A DNA stretch of 38,438 nucleotides from Thermonema rossianum DSM 10300 (GCF_000426825.1 NZ_AUGC01000019.1:1-38438), one strand, 5' to 3'; positions 24,601 to 34,040 are shown, numbered from the stretch's first letter. Program-made: numbers and translations. The notes: generated by a model from the sequence alone, not told the origin.

Positions 24601-24703
24601 GATAGAAGCCAAAAACGGAGGCGCTTCCACCCAAAAAGCAGGGCATCGCCCGCATAAAGACTTCCATTGCGAAGACCTGGAAGAAAACTTCTTGGACTTT
24701 TAA
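21656..24703 (+). CDS. Secreted double amidohydrolase
   Basis: This 1015-residue protein has a signal peptide (1-24) and two amidohydrolase-superfamily modules. The N-terminal module (about 40-440) has the beta-sandwich entry (TLLIRQGRIIAAGK, VIDLAGKHVYPSFIDLYSH) but reads IDLYSHYG (96-103) where active enzymes have DxHxH, so it is probably inactive. A Glu/Lys-rich linker lies at about 535-560. The C-terminal module has DEHSH at 637-641 (His639 and His641), a His-rich middle, an active-site-type Asp in INSDDAEMG, and the closing GSIKVGKDADLVIWSDHPL. The closest functional guess is an imidazolonepropionase- or dipeptidase-like hydrolase of the periplasm; the substrate is unknown. Probably co-transcribed with the DinB-like gene. 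Confidence 0.88.
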   Translation: MKRIFIYFLLVLGLWSITGHYSQAQQTKPRNGVAEPREGLYAFTHATLWLDYRTKIEDATLLIRQGRIIAAGKKVSVPKEAVVIDLAGKHVYPSFIDLYSHYGMPKVEERPWRRGPQIESSKQGAYYWNEAVRAEQEAASMFVNKAKEAEGLKKAGFGAVLTHYPDGIVRGSGALVSLAGEGEEHLSILKERASTHFAFQRGSSQQDYPTSLMGMVALIRQVYYDADWYAKSQELNKEHNLTLEAFNRQRNLPAIFEVEHRLQALTADKIGDEFGVQYIIKGAGDEYMRLNELKQTGATFIVPLNFPKPYDVSDPADAQLVTLAQMKHWELAPSNAARLAQAGIPFVFTAAGLDKAEDLIAQVQKAIEAGLSPEEALKALTYRPAQLLGVENELGVLKPGAWANFLITSGEIFDKETTIYENWVQGKRHVLADMSLKPIAGKYELEMNGKKLSLTVKGKPHAPQMSLRAEGDTTDTKVNVQRQGDLLTLYFTLGSGEAATLYRLTGWIKDKALEGKGQDAEGKWFEWVARYQGAAEEKEEKKEEKEKKAEEEEKKEQAAGEVIYPFVAYGRAQLPPQETVLIKDAVVWTNEAEGIIQEGDVLIQNGKIAAVGKELKAPKGAKIIDAAGKHLTPGIIDEHSHIALFSVNEAGQAISAEVRMADAVNSEDVNIYRQLAGGVTAAQLLHGSANPIGGQSAIIKMRWGMAPAQMLIEGADGFIKFALGENVKQSNWGDDYRIRYPQTRMGVEQVMVDAFTRALQYEKEKEEAAKSKGKKVVRTDLELETLLEILNKKRFITCHSYVASEITMLMRVAERFGFRVNTFTHILEGYKVADKMKAHGAGASTFADWWAYKNEVKDAIPYNAAIMHKVGLTVAINSDDAEMGRRLNQEAAKAVKYGGVSEEEALKMVTLNPAKLLHLDHRMGSIKVGKDADLVIWSDHPLSIYAKAEKTFVDGRLMYDMEEDKQLREFIAKERARLIQKMIEAKNGGASTQKAGHRPHKDFHCEDLEENFLDF

Positions 24704-24732
24704 ACAGGCATATAGCTTCAAGCCTTTGCCAG

Positions 24733-24771
24733 ACCGCCTTGCGAGCATCGTAAGGCGGTTTTGTTTTTTCC
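24733..24771 (+). terminator. Terminator of the amidohydrolase gene
   Basis: ACCGCCTTGCG (24733-24743) pairs with CGTAAGGCGGT (24749-24759), with one G-U pair and loop AGCAT. TTTGTTTTTTCC follows. Confidence 0.9.
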
Positions 24772-24836
24772 TTTTTTAAAAGACGGAAAAAGGTGTTTCC
24801 ACAGCTGCTTTTTGCGGCAGGAAGTGGACAGTCTTA

Positions 24837-24868
24837 TTTGGCTTTTAGGTAAAAAGCGTGTAGCTTTC
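24837..24868 (+). promoter_or_regulatory. Promoter of the aldehyde dehydrogenase-folC unit
   Basis: TTTG (24837-24840), 20 nt, then TAGCTTTC (24861-24868). The -7 element has one mismatch (final C for G) but the spacing is exact, and the predicted start is about 17 nt before the ATG. Confidence 0.55.
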
Positions 24869-24891
24869 TTTTCAAAACAAAACAAAAGGTC

Positions 24892-26253
24892 ATGATAGAA
24901 TCACGCAACCCATATAACAACGAAGTACTGACAACGTACGAAGCAGAAGATGCCGGGCGCATAGAGCAGAAGATAAACCAAGCCCATGAAGCTTTTCTTG
25001 ATTGGCGCCGCCGCTCTTTTGACGAGCGTGCCGGGCTGATGCGTAAAGTGGCTGATTTGCTGCGTGAGCGGAAAGAATCCCTGGCGCAACTTATGACAGT
25101 TGAAATGGGCAAAGTCCGGCGCGAAGCCATTGCCGAAGTGGAGAAATGTGCCTGGGTATGCGATTATTATGCCACCTATGCCGGGCAGTTCTTGACCGAA
25201 GAAGTGGTGCGTACCGACGCCTCTCGCAGTTATGTGCGTTTTGCCCCTTTGGGGGTGGTGTTGGCTGTCATGCCTTGGAACTTCCCTTTTTGGCAGGTAT
25301 TTCGCTTTGCAGCCCCTTCGCTGATGGCAGGCAATGCCGCTTTGCTCAAGCATGCGTCCAATGTGCCGCAGTGTGCGTTGGCAATAGAAAAACTGTTTGT
25401 AGATGCCGGTTTCCCGGAACATATTTTCCAAACGCTGCTCATCGGTGCCGGAGCAGTAGAAGCGGTTATCCGGCATGACAAGGTGCGGGCAGTCACACTT
25501 ACGGGCAGCGAAGCAGCCGGACGCAAAGTGGCCGCTGTGGCCGGCGAGTGTCTGAAGAAAACAGTGCTGGAGTTGGGCGGGAGCGACCCCTTCATTGTGT
25601 TGCCCGATGTGGACATAGAAGCCGTGGCAGCTAAGGCAGTGCAAGCCCGTATGATAAACAACGGACAGTCTTGTATTGCTGCCAAGCGGTTTATTGTTCA
25701 TGCCGGCATTTATGATTCTTTTGCGGAAGCCTTTGTCGAACATATGCGCAAACTGCGTTTCGGTAAGCCGGAAGACGAGGCCACCGACTATGCAGCCATG
25801 GCGCGCCATGACCTGCGCGATGAATTGCATGCCCAGGTGCAAGCGAGCATAAAAGCAGGTGCTACCTGCCTTTTGGGAGGCAAGCCCATGGAGCACCCCG
25901 GTGCTTGCTACGAGCCCACCGTGCTGGCCGGCGTACTGCCCGGCATGCCCGCCTTCGATGAAGAGCTGTTCGGACCGGTGGCAGCACTCATCAAAGCTTC
26001 TTCTACAGAGGAAGCGCTGCAGCTTGCCAACCGCTCGGCTTATGGTTTGGGCGGCTCTGTATGGACTGCCGACACGCTGAAAGGGGAGCAGCTGGCGCAA
26101 CAGCTGGAAGTAGGATGCGCCTTTGTGAATGGCATTGTGAAGTCGGACCCGCGCTTGCCTTTTGGGGGCGTGAAGCATTCGGGCTATGGCAGGGAATTGT
26201 CTATCTTTGGCATCCGCGAATTCGTGAACATACAAACCCTGTGGATAGCTTGA
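24892..26253 (+). CDS. NAD(P)-dependent aldehyde dehydrogenase, succinate-semialdehyde type
   Basis: This 453-residue enzyme is an ALDH-superfamily member. Catalytic Cys261 sits in NNGQSCIAAKRF and the general base Glu227 in VLELGGSDPFIV. The coenzyme motif is MPWNFPFWQVFR, with the Rossmann TLTGSEAAGRKV. The length and the sequence SDPFIVLPDVDIEA are like the short succinate-semialdehyde dehydrogenases (Sad/YneI group), which oxidise succinate semialdehyde to succinate; related aldehydes cannot be excluded. Its stop codon overlaps the folC start (TGATG), so translation of the two is coupled. Confidence 0.9.
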   Translation: MIESRNPYNNEVLTTYEAEDAGRIEQKINQAHEAFLDWRRRSFDERAGLMRKVADLLRERKESLAQLMTVEMGKVRREAIAEVEKCAWVCDYYATYAGQFLTEEVVRTDASRSYVRFAPLGVVLAVMPWNFPFWQVFRFAAPSLMAGNAALLKHASNVPQCALAIEKLFVDAGFPEHIFQTLLIGAGAVEAVIRHDKVRAVTLTGSEAAGRKVAAVAGECLKKTVLELGGSDPFIVLPDVDIEAVAAKAVQARMINNGQSCIAAKRFIVHAGIYDSFAEAFVEHMRKLRFGKPEDEATDYAAMARHDLRDELHAQVQASIKAGATCLLGGKPMEHPGACYEPTVLAGVLPGMPAFDEELFGPVAALIKASSTEEALQLANRSAYGLGGSVWTADTLKGEQLAQQLEVGCAFVNGIVKSDPRLPFGGVKHSGYGRELSIFGIREFVNIQTLWIA

Positions 26254-27572
26254 TGAAAAAACCACCTTTTGAACATTACGAAGAGGCAGTGGCTTGGCTT
26301 TACGGGCAACTGCCTCTTTTTGAGAAACAAGGCGCCGCTGCTTATAAGCCCGGCTTGGAGCGCATGGAAGCAATGGCGGCGCTGCTGGGGCATCCCGAAG
26401 GCCGCTTTCGTGCCATCCACATTGCCGGCACCAATGGCAAAGGCAGTGTGGCGCATTTGTTAGCCAATGCCCTGTATGCAGCAGGTTACAAAACAGCCTT
26501 GTTTACATCGCCCCATATCCACCGCTTTGCCGAGAGAATCAGGGTCGATGGCAAAGAAGTGCCTGCTGCCTTTGTGTTGGACTTCGTGAACCGCCACCAT
26601 GCCTTGGTAGAGCGTTTTCGCCCCACTTTTTTTGAATGGGTCACGCTGATGGCTTTTGATTTTTTTGCCCGGCAAGAAGTAGATGTGGCAGTAGTGGAGG
26701 TGGGCATGGGCGGACGCTTGGATGCCACCAATATTTTAATGCCTGAAATGGGCGTAATTACCCGCATAGCTCTCGACCATCAGCAATTTTTGGGCGATAC
26801 TTTGGCACAAATTGCTGCCGAAAAAGCCGGTATCATCAAAAAAGGAATGCGGGTGGTGATTGGGTGCCGGCAAGCAGAAACCACTGCCGTGTATGAAGAG
26901 AAAGCTGCCGGGCAAGCAGCACGCTTGTTGTGGGCAGAAGACAAAGCCGGAGTGGCATGGGGCGCTTTCTTGGCTGACGGAAGGCGCCGGGCAACCATTC
27001 AGGACCACACAGCATGTTTCGATATTGAAACCCCGCTGACAGCCGCTTATCAGGCAGACAATTTGTTGACCGCCTGGGTGACTTTCAAAGAGTGGATGAC
27101 CACGGAAGGGCGCAATGAAGAAGCCCAAGCCGCTTTTCGCAAGGGGGCGTGTTTGTCTGTTTTTCGTCTGAAAGGGCGTTGGCAGCGCTTGCGTACACAA
27201 GCCCTTGTTTTTGCAGATGCCGCACATAATGAAGAAGGCATACGGGCGTTGTGCCGCCAGATTGAACAGATGCGGCCTGCACATTGCCGTTGGGTCATAG
27301 GATTGGCTGCCGATAAGAACTTGCCACTTTTGGCTTCTTGCTTGCCTGCGGCAAAGTCTTCTTACTACTGCTGCGCTGCCCGGTCGCCACGCGCATTAGC
27401 GGCAACACAGCTGGCAGCCGAATTGCAAAAACAGGCTTTAGAGGCGCGTGCCTATACTTCGGTGAACGAGGCTTTGCAAGCTGCCATGCACGACTACCAA
27501 GAAGGCGAACTGATAGTGGTGGCAGGCAGTCATTTTATTTTGGCAGAGCTGCCCGAAGCACTTTTTGAGTGA
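26253..27572 (+). CDS. folC: Bifunctional dihydrofolate synthase / folylpolyglutamate synthase
   Basis: This 439-residue Mur-ligase-family enzyme adds glutamate to dihydropteroate and to folates. The P-loop GTNGKGS is at 59-65, followed by the family blocks TSPHIHRFAERIRVDG, EVGMGGRLDATN and ALDHQQFLGDTLAQIAAEKAGIIK; the C-terminal domain has DAAHNEEGIRAL. The open frame reaches back to 26061, inside the aldehyde dehydrogenase, but homology begins at MKKPPFEHYEEAVAWL, and the ATG at 26253 forms the TGATG junction. The pairing with the aldehyde dehydrogenase is translational and has no evident metabolic link. Confidence 0.95.
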   Translation: MKKPPFEHYEEAVAWLYGQLPLFEKQGAAAYKPGLERMEAMAALLGHPEGRFRAIHIAGTNGKGSVAHLLANALYAAGYKTALFTSPHIHRFAERIRVDGKEVPAAFVLDFVNRHHALVERFRPTFFEWVTLMAFDFFARQEVDVAVVEVGMGGRLDATNILMPEMGVITRIALDHQQFLGDTLAQIAAEKAGIIKKGMRVVIGCRQAETTAVYEEKAAGQAARLLWAEDKAGVAWGAFLADGRRRATIQDHTACFDIETPLTAAYQADNLLTAWVTFKEWMTTEGRNEEAQAAFRKGACLSVFRLKGRWQRLRTQALVFADAAHNEEGIRALCRQIEQMRPAHCRWVIGLAADKNLPLLASCLPAAKSSYYCCAARSPRALAATQLAAELQKQALEARAYTSVNEALQAAMHDYQEGELIVVAGSHFILAELPEALFE

Positions 27573-27586
27573 AAGCAAGGAAGGCA

Positions 27587-27618
27587 GCAAGCACACTCTA
27601 CTAATTGGGTGCGCTTGC
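27587..27618. terminator. Possible shared terminator between folC and the M3 peptidase
   Basis: GCAAGCACAC (27587-27596) and GTGCGCTTGC (27609-27618) form a 10-bp stem with one mismatch and a 12-nt loop. It lies in the 60-bp gap between convergent stops. The T-tract after it is poor. Confidence 0.4.
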
Positions 27619-27632
27619 CGCTCTTGTTTGAA

Positions 27633-29309
27633 TTACATGTCTTGTACAACCTCAAGCACTTGCCGTATATACGCTTCACTAAAATCGAAGCGTATGCCTG
27701 CTGTGGCGTATATGTCTGCAATAGAGCGTGTATATCCCAGTTTCAAGGCACTCATATAGTCTTGGAGCGCTCGCTTCCGGTCTGCTTGATAGTTCTTCCA
27801 TAGAGCGAGAGCACCCAGCTGGGCAATGCCGTATTCTATGTAATAGAAAGGCACTTCGTAGATATGCAACTGCTTTTGCCAGAAGTAATCATGATATTCT
27901 TCGAGGTCGTGCCAGTCGGTGAGGTGGTCATGAAAGCGGGTGTATATGTCGTGCCATGCTTTACGCCGCTGTTCATGATTGTGTTTGGGGTGCGTGTAAA
28001 GCCAATGTTGGAAGGCATCGATGCAGGCCACCCACGGAAGCGTTTCTATTATTTCTTGTTTTTGGAAGGCGTAGGCACGCTCTAAGTCTTCTTTTTGGGG
28101 CAAATACACATCCCATGCAGGCATGGTGATGAGCTCCATGCTCATGGAAGCAAGCTCTGCCACTTCGGAAGGCACTTCTTTAAAGGCAGCCAAGGGGAGG
28201 TCTGCCATCAAAATAGAATGCACGGCATGCCCCATTTCATGAAGCAAGGTGGTCACGTCGCGCAGGTTGCCACTGGCATTCATGAAAATAAAGGGCAAGT
28301 TCGAGACCGGCAAAGGGTAGTTATAGCCCCCCGGGGCTTTATTCTTCCGGGAAGAGAGGTCCAAGTGACCGGCTTCCCGGAGGCGTTCCAGACATTCGGC
28401 AAAGAAAGGATGGGTTTGTTCCAGGCAGGCTTTGGTCTTTTCTATCAAGTCCTTTTCGTCGCTAAACGGATGCAAGGGAGGGCGCCCCAGCGGGTCGGCT
28501 TTCCAGTCCCAGGGTTTGAGCTTGCTTACACCCATTTGCTGTTGGCGTTCGGCGGCCAAGGCATCGAGCAGGGGAACAGCATGGCGTGCCACGGCTTCGT
28601 GGAACTGCAGACAATCGCCGGGCGTGTAATCGAAACGGCACAGCTCATCCCAGATATAATCCCTGTAGTTGGCATAACCGGCTTGGGTAGCTATCTGATG
28701 CCGCAGCGCCAGCAGTTCGTCCAGCAGTTCGTCCAGCTCTTTGCGATCTTTCAGGCGCCTTTCGGCTATCTTTACATAGGCTTCTTCCCGCTTGTTCCGG
28801 TTGGGGTCAAAAAGCAGGTCTTGCGCTTGCTGCAGGGTCAATTCTTTGCCGTCGATGTGCACGGTCATGCTGCCGGCTATTTTGCCATATTCCTGTTGCA
28901 GTACCTGCACTCTTGTAATAAGCGGAATGTTTTTTTCCTGAAAGAGGTCTATTTGCTTACGCAGGCGTCTGATATAAATGTCGTAAGCCGGTTCTTCTTT
29001 TAACCGGTTGATAAAAGGCGATTCGAAAGCCTTGCGGTTGAGCTTTTGTGTGTATTGCAAGCTGACGGGTTGAATTTCTTCCACAAATTGCTCAAATGCC
29101 TGCTTGGCTTCTTGGTCGGCGGTGTTGCAGGTGTAACGGATATAAAGCCAGCCCATGGCTTCGGCCAGTTGGGCTTCCAGCTCGTTGCGGTCGCTGAACC
29201 AGCGCTTCAGTGCTTCGAGGCTCTCTATGGGGCGCCGCAGCAGGTCTTCATAGTAAGGAATGATGCTTTCGGCAGAGCGCGTATCTATGTTGTCCACAAA
29301 CTGAGCCAT
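27633..29309 (-). CDS. M3 family oligoendopeptidase
   Basis: This 558-residue zinc peptidase has the HExxH motif HEMGH at 357-361, with the downstream third ligand in SEVAELASMSMEL, the standard M3 arrangement. The N-terminal helical domain and FIFMNASGNLRDVTTLLHEMGHAVHS segment fit the PepF/thimet group. There is no signal peptide, so it probably degrades cytoplasmic peptides. It begins 24 nt after the nucleotidyltransferase stop on the same strand, so the two may share a transcript, although no functional link is apparent. Confidence 0.93.
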   Translation of the reverse strand: MAQFVDNIDTRSAESIIPYYEDLLRRPIESLEALKRWFSDRNELEAQLAEAMGWLYIRYTCNTADQEAKQAFEQFVEEIQPVSLQYTQKLNRKAFESPFINRLKEEPAYDIYIRRLRKQIDLFQEKNIPLITRVQVLQQEYGKIAGSMTVHIDGKELTLQQAQDLLFDPNRNKREEAYVKIAERRLKDRKELDELLDELLALRHQIATQAGYANYRDYIWDELCRFDYTPGDCLQFHEAVARHAVPLLDALAAERQQQMGVSKLKPWDWKADPLGRPPLHPFSDEKDLIEKTKACLEQTHPFFAECLERLREAGHLDLSSRKNKAPGGYNYPLPVSNLPFIFMNASGNLRDVTTLLHEMGHAVHSILMADLPLAAFKEVPSEVAELASMSMELITMPAWDVYLPQKEDLERAYAFQKQEIIETLPWVACIDAFQHWLYTHPKHNHEQRRKAWHDIYTRFHDHLTDWHDLEEYHDYFWQKQLHIYEVPFYYIEYGIAQLGALALWKNYQADRKRALQDYMSALKLGYTRSIADIYATAGIRFDFSEAYIRQVLEVVQDM

Positions 29310-29333
29310 GTTATGATATGTTTGAACGTTTGT

Positions 29334-30329
29334 TTATTGAAAGTTGATTTCCGTGTTGTCGCCTATGTTCAGGCTTTGGCGCAGCCCTTTGAGGGCGCTG
29401 TCGTTGCCTATGATGGAGTCGTGTAAAACCACATAATCGAGGTGGCTGAAGGAGCCAATGATGGAGTTGGATATGATGGATGACTGCACTATGGCGTCAT
29501 TTCCGATGGCTACGTTGGGGCCGATGATGGAATTGCTGATTTTACAGTTCTCGCCAATACTAACCGGCGGAATGATGATGGTATTGGGAAAGTGCGGAAG
29601 GTCGGTTTTATACTTGCTTTGGTTCAACAAGATGGCATTGGCTTCGAGAATGGTCTCTTTCTTTCCGCAGTCATACCAATGGCGCACGGGCAGGGCGTAA
29701 ATCTCTTCGCCTTTTTCTATCATGCGCTGCAGGGCATCGGTCAGGTGGTACTCACCGCGGTTTTTGAGCTGATTCTCTATCAAATACTGGATACACTCGA
29801 AAAGCAACGGCAGGTTTTTGAGCTTATAAATACCGACCAGCGCCAGGTTGGATTTCGGTATTTTGGGTTTTTCTTCCAAGCGCAAAATGCGCCCGTTGGC
29901 ATCGGTTTCGGCAATGCCGAACAGCCCCGGCTGCGATACTTTTTTAACACCTACCGCCGAGGTGCGCATGCTCAACAGCGCTTTCCAGTTCAGGTGTGCG
30001 ATGGTATCGCCCAAAACAACCAATATTTGCTCTTCCTGAATGAGCAGGTCTTTGGCAACCCAAAGCGCATGTGCCAGCCCTTCCCGTGGTTCCTGCACCA
30101 CGAAAGTCATATTGAGCTTGCCTTCATAGCTTTCACGAATAAACAGCTCTATTTTGTCGCCCAGGTAGCCGATAATGAATACAAAGTCCTGCAAGCCCTC
30201 TTCCAGCAGGCTGTCTATAATGTGCCCCAGCAGGGGTTTGCCGGCTACCGGCACCAAAGACTTGGGTTGCGTGTGGGTGTGTGGACGAAGCCGCGAGCCT
30301 ATGCCCGCTACCGGTATGACTACTTTCAT
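29334..30329 (-). CDS. Sugar nucleotidyltransferase with left-handed beta-helix tail
   Basis: This 331-residue protein has a GT-A-type nucleotidyltransferase domain (about 1-240). It opens with VVIPVAGIGSRLRPHTHTQPKSLVPVAGKP, the GxGxRL...PK signature, and carries a metal-site Asp in VVLGDTI near residue 102. From about 250 it changes to hexapeptide-like repeats (ISNSIIGPNVAIGNDAIVQSSIISNSIIG), a left-handed beta-helix. The likely reaction joins NTP and a sugar 1-phosphate to make an NDP-sugar; glucose-1-phosphate thymidylyl- or mannose-1-phosphate guanylyltransferase are candidates. An upstream ATG at 30353 would add eight residues (MFVIFRKT); the one at 30329 is preferred by homology. Confidence 0.88.
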   Translation of the reverse strand: MKVVIPVAGIGSRLRPHTHTQPKSLVPVAGKPLLGHIIDSLLEEGLQDFVFIIGYLGDKIELFIRESYEGKLNMTFVVQEPREGLAHALWVAKDLLIQEEQILVVLGDTIAHLNWKALLSMRTSAVGVKKVSQPGLFGIAETDANGRILRLEEKPKIPKSNLALVGIYKLKNLPLLFECIQYLIENQLKNRGEYHLTDALQRMIEKGEEIYALPVRHWYDCGKKETILEANAILLNQSKYKTDLPHFPNTIIIPPVSIGENCKISNSIIGPNVAIGNDAIVQSSIISNSIIGSFSHLDYVVLHDSIIGNDSALKGLRQSLNIGDNTEINFQ

Positions 30330-30450
30330 AGTTTTCCTAAAAATGACAAACAACAGGCAATATAATAACTATTATCATGCATTTGACGAAATGCCGGCAA
30401 ACATAACACCTTTGTTTTGTATTCTGTGTTCATATTGTATAAAAAAAACT

Positions 30451-30458
30451 TAACTTTG
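30451..30458 (+). promoter_or_regulatory. -7 element for icmF
   Basis: TAACTTTG is a perfect TAnnTTTG, 53 nt before the GTG start. The nearest TTG is 13 nt upstream, closer than usual, so the -33 is doubtful. Confidence 0.45.
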
Positions 30459-30511
30459 TACTATTCTTAAAGAGTTTTTGTGTAGTGTAGTTACTTAAAA
30501 AGTGTAAGTCT

Positions 30512-33500
30512 GTGGAAACCAAACCTTATAAACCGGAAAACCATGTACGCCTGGTAACAGCGGCTTCCCTTTTCGACGGGCACGATGCCGCCATCAACCT
30601 GATGCGCCGTATTATGCAGGCATCGGGCGCCGAAGTGATTCACCTGGGACACAACCGCTCGGTGCAGGAAATCGTGGAGTGTGCCATTCAGGAAGATGTG
30701 CAAGGCATTGCCGTTACCTCTTATCAAGGGGGGCACATGGAGTTCTTTCAGTATATGTATGATTTGCTGAAGGAGCGGGAGGTGAATATTAAAATATTTG
30801 GAGGCGGTGGGGGGACCATCTTGCCTTCCGAGATAGAAGAACTGCACCGCTACGGCATTACGCGCATCTATCATCCCGACGACGGGCGGGCCATGGGCTT
30901 GCAGGGCATGATCAACGATGTGCTCAAAAAAGCCGACTTCCCCACTTATATTCCCAAAGCCAAGCGCCAACGGTTGGCAGCTGCCGGTGCCGATGACACC
31001 GAAGAGCATGACCCTTCGGCACGTTTTCAAGACCTGCAATATTTGGTGGAAAATGTAGAGACCAAAGACTCGCGCGTGATTGCCCGCCTGATTACCGTGG
31101 CTGAAAATGCCCCCGAAGATTACAGCGAGATACAAGAAACCATCCGGCAGAAGGCGGCTCAAAAGAAAATCCCCGTTTTGGGTATTACGGGCACGGGCGG
31201 TGCCGGTAAGTCTTCGCTGGTCGATGAGTTGGTGCGCCGCTATTTACTCGACTTCGAAGAGCACACCATTGCTATCATTTCCGTGGACCCCTCGAAGAAG
31301 AAAAGCGGCGGTGCTTTGTTGGGCGACCGTATCCGTATGAATTCCATCCACAACCCGCGCGTATATATGCGCTCAATGGCTACCCGCCAAGCCAACCTTG
31401 CTTTGAGCCAGCATGTGCAGCATGCCATCGACATATGCAAGGCGGCGGGCTACGATTTGGTGATTGTAGAAACCTCAGGGATTGGGCAGTCCGACACCGA
31501 AATTGTGGACCATTCGGACGTCTCTTTGTATGTGATGACTGCCGAATATGGGGCAGCCACGCAGCTCGAAAAAATAGATATGCTCGAGTTTGCCGATGTG
31601 ATTGCCATCAATAAATTCGACAAGCGCGGCTCGCTCGATGCCCTGCGCGACGTGCGCAAGCAATACAAGCGCAACCACATGCTTTTTGATGTGCCCGATG
31701 AGGAATTGCCCATTTACGGCACCATCGCTTCGCAGTTCAACGACCCCGGCACCAACGTGTTGTACCGCAAGCTGATGGATAAAATTGTAGAAAAAACCGG
31801 TGCCGAACATTTGCGCTCCGACTTCGAGATTACCGAAGGCATGTCGAAAAAGGTCTATATCATACCGCCCGACCGGGTGCGTTACCTTGCCGAAATATGC
31901 GAGACCAGCGAGCGCTACGACCGCTTTGTGCAAGAGCAGTCGGAGATAGCCCGCCGTATGTATCAGCTCAAAGGTACCATTGAGCAGTTGCGTGCCAACA
32001 TAGGCAAGAAGGTGATAGAGGTAGAAGAAAACGAGGGCGTGGTGCAGGCAATACAATACGAGCAGGGCGAGCCCGAATACCTCAAAGACCTCATTGAAAT
32101 GTACCGGGAGCTGGAAGAGAAGCTGGACCCCGAGTGCAAGCGTCTGTTGCAAGAGTGGCCCGAAATGGTGAAGCGTTACCAAGCAGACAAATACCAGTTC
32201 CGGGTGCGCGACAAAGTCATAGAGCAAGACCTTTATACTACTTCGCTTTCGGGTACGCGCATTCCTAAGGTGGCTTTGCCCAAATACAAAGACTGGGGCG
32301 ATATTTTGAAATGGCTGCTTACTGAAAATGCCCCCGGTTTCTTCCCCTATGCGGCGGGAGTGTTCCCATTGAAGCGTACCGGTGAGCTGCCTACCCGTAT
32401 GTTTGCCGGCGAGGGCGGTCCCGAGCGCACCAACAAACGCTTCCATTTTCTGTGTGAAGGCATGCCGGCTCATCGCCTGTCAACCGCTTTCGACAGTGTG
32501 ACCCTTTATGGCGAAGACCCGGACTACCGCCCCGATATTTATGGGAAAATAGGCAACTCGGGCGTGAGTGTGGCCACCCTGGACGACGCCAAGAAGCTCT
32601 ATTCCGGCTTCAACCTGGCAGACCCCAAAACGTCCGTCTCGATGACCATCAACGGACCGGCTCCCATGATGCTGGCTTTCTTCATGAACACCGCCATCGA
32701 CCAGCAGTGCGAACTTTACATCAAGCAGCATGGCTTGGAAGAAGAAGTGCAGCGCAAAATCGATGAGATTTACCGCCAAAAAGGCGTGCCGCGTCCCTAT
32801 TACAACGGCGAGTTGCCGCATGGACACAATGGCTTGGGCTTGATGCTGCTGGGCGTGACCGGCGATGAAGTGCTGCCGCGTGAAGTATATGAAAAAATTA
32901 AAGCGGACACGCTCTCGAAAGTGCGTGGTACCGTGCAAGCCGATATCTTGAAAGAAGATCAGGCGCAAAATACCTGCATTTTCTCTACCGAGTTTGCCCT
33001 GCGCATGATGGGCGACATACAGCAATACTTTATCGATCACCGGGTGCGCAATTTTTACTCGGTGTCCATCAGTGGGTACCATATTGCCGAGGCGGGCGCC
33101 AACCCCATTACGCAGCTGGCGCTGACCTTGTCGAATGCCTTCACCTATGTGGAGTATTACCTGAGCCGCGGCATGCACATCGACGACTTTGCGCCCAATT
33201 TGTCTTTCTTCTTTTCGAACGGCATGGACCCCGAATATTCGGTGCTGGGGCGTGTGGCACGGCGCATCTGGGCAAAAGCCATCAAATATAAGTACGGCGG
33301 CAATGAGCGCAGCCAAAAGCTGAAATACCATATTCAGACCTCGGGGCGTTCGTTGCACGCACAAGAAATCGCTTTCAACGACATACGCACCACCCTGCAG
33401 GCGCTCTATGCCATTTATGACAACTGCAACTCGCTGCATACCAACGCTTATGATGAGGCGATTACGACGCCTACCGAAGAAAGTGTGCGCCGCGCAGTGG

Positions 33501-34024
33501 CTATTCAGTTGATTATCAACCTTGAATTGGGCTTGGCTAAGAATGAAAACCCGCTGCAGGGCTCTTTCATCATAGAGCAGCTTACCGACTTGGTAGAGCA
33601 AGCCGTATTGAAGGAGTTCATGTCTATTTCGGAACGTGGGGGCGTGCTGGGCGCCATGGAGCGCATGTATCAGCGTGCCAAGATACAAGATGAGTCCATG
33701 TATTACGAAATGAAGAAACACAGCGGCGAGTTGCCCATCGTGGGCGTGAACACTTTCCTTGACCCCGAAGGCTCACCTACCGATATACCCGAAAAGGTGG
33801 TGCGGGCAAGTAAAGAAGAGAAAGAGTTTGCCATTAACAGCCTGCGTGCTTTCCAAGAGCGCAACAAAGAAGCGGCACCAAAGGCATTGAAAATGCTGCA
33901 AGAAACAGCCGTGGAAAACCGCAACGTTTTCGAGGCGCTTATGGAAGCAGCCAAGGTGTGTTCCTTAGGACAAATGACCCACGCACTCTATGAAGTAGGG
34001 GGGCAGTATCGTCGCAACATGTAA
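30512..34024 (+). CDS. icmF: Fused isobutyryl-CoA mutase (B12 domain + MeaB-like GTPase + mutase)
   Basis: This 1170-residue adenosylcobalamin enzyme interconverts isobutyryl-CoA and n-butyryl-CoA. The order is B12-binding domain (about 10-140, with the lower-ligand histidine in [10 protein letters not shown] and TSYQGGH), MeaB-type G-protein chaperone (P-loop [12 protein letters not shown], 224-235), linker, then the TIM-barrel mutase (about 590-1150). By-eye alignment gives Phe631 (TRMFAGEGG) where methylmalonyl-CoA mutase has Tyr, and Gln819 (KEDQAQNTC) where it has the carboxylate-binding Arg. Both changes indicate a non-carboxylated acyl-CoA substrate. It starts with GTG at 30512 ([14 protein letters not shown]). 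The gene stands alone with promoter and terminator. Pivalyl-CoA mutase activity, known for some IcmF, is also possible. Confidence 0.93.
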   Translation: METKPYKPENHVRLVTAASLFDGHDAAINLMRRIMQASGAEVIHLGHNRSVQEIVECAIQEDVQGIAVTSYQGGHMEFFQYMYDLLKEREVNIKIFGGGGGTILPSEIEELHRYGITRIYHPDDGRAMGLQGMINDVLKKADFPTYIPKAKRQRLAAAGADDTEEHDPSARFQDLQYLVENVETKDSRVIARLITVAENAPEDYSEIQETIRQKAAQKKIPVLGITGTGGAGKSSLVDELVRRYLLDFEEHTIAIISVDPSKKKSGGALLGDRIRMNSIHNPRVYMRSMATRQANLALSQHVQHAIDICKAAGYDLVIVETSGIGQSDTEIVDHSDVSLYVMTAEYGAATQLEKIDMLEFADVIAINKFDKRGSLDALRDVRKQYKRNHMLFDVPDEELPIYGTIASQFNDPGTNVLYRKLMDKIVEKTGAEHLRSDFEITEGMSKKVYIIPPDRVRYLAEICETSERYDRFVQEQSEIARRMYQLKGTIEQLRANIGKKVIEVEENEGVVQAIQYEQGEPEYLKDLIEMYRELEEKLDPECKRLLQEWPEMVKRYQADKYQFRVRDKVIEQDLYTTSLSGTRIPKVALPKYKDWGDILKWLLTENAPGFFPYAAGVFPLKRTGELPTRMFAGEGGPERTNKRFHFLCEGMPAHRLSTAFDSVTLYGEDPDYRPDIYGKIGNSGVSVATLDDAKKLYSGFNLADPKTSVSMTINGPAPMMLAFFMNTAIDQQCELYIKQHGLEEEVQRKIDEIYRQKGVPRPYYNGELPHGHNGLGLMLLGVTGDEVLPREVYEKIKADTLSKVRGTVQADILKEDQAQNTCIFSTEFALRMMGDIQQYFIDHRVRNFYSVSISGYHIAEAGANPITQLALTLSNAFTYVEYYLSRGMHIDDFAPNLSFFFSNGMDPEYSVLGRVARRIWAKAIKYKYGGNERSQKLKYHIQTSGRSLHAQEIAFNDIRTTLQALYAIYDNCNSLHTNAYDEAITTPTEESVRRAVAIQLIINLELGLAKNENPLQGSFIIEQLTDLVEQAVLKEFMSISERGGVLGAMERMYQRAKIQDESMYYEMKKHSGELPIVGVNTFLDPEGSPTDIPEKVVRASKEEKEFAINSLRAFQERNKEAAPKALKMLQETAVENRNVFEALMEAAKVCSLGQMTHALYEVGGQYRRNM

Positions 34025-34040
34025 CGACAAAAGAAGAAAA

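Noticed and set aside
24901-26373. 490-codon open frame antisense to the aldehyde dehydrogenase
   Set aside because: The sense strand has a complete enzyme with catalytic residues; the antisense translation shows no family. Long antisense frames occur over many genes here (for example 5637-6977 and 32480-33721).
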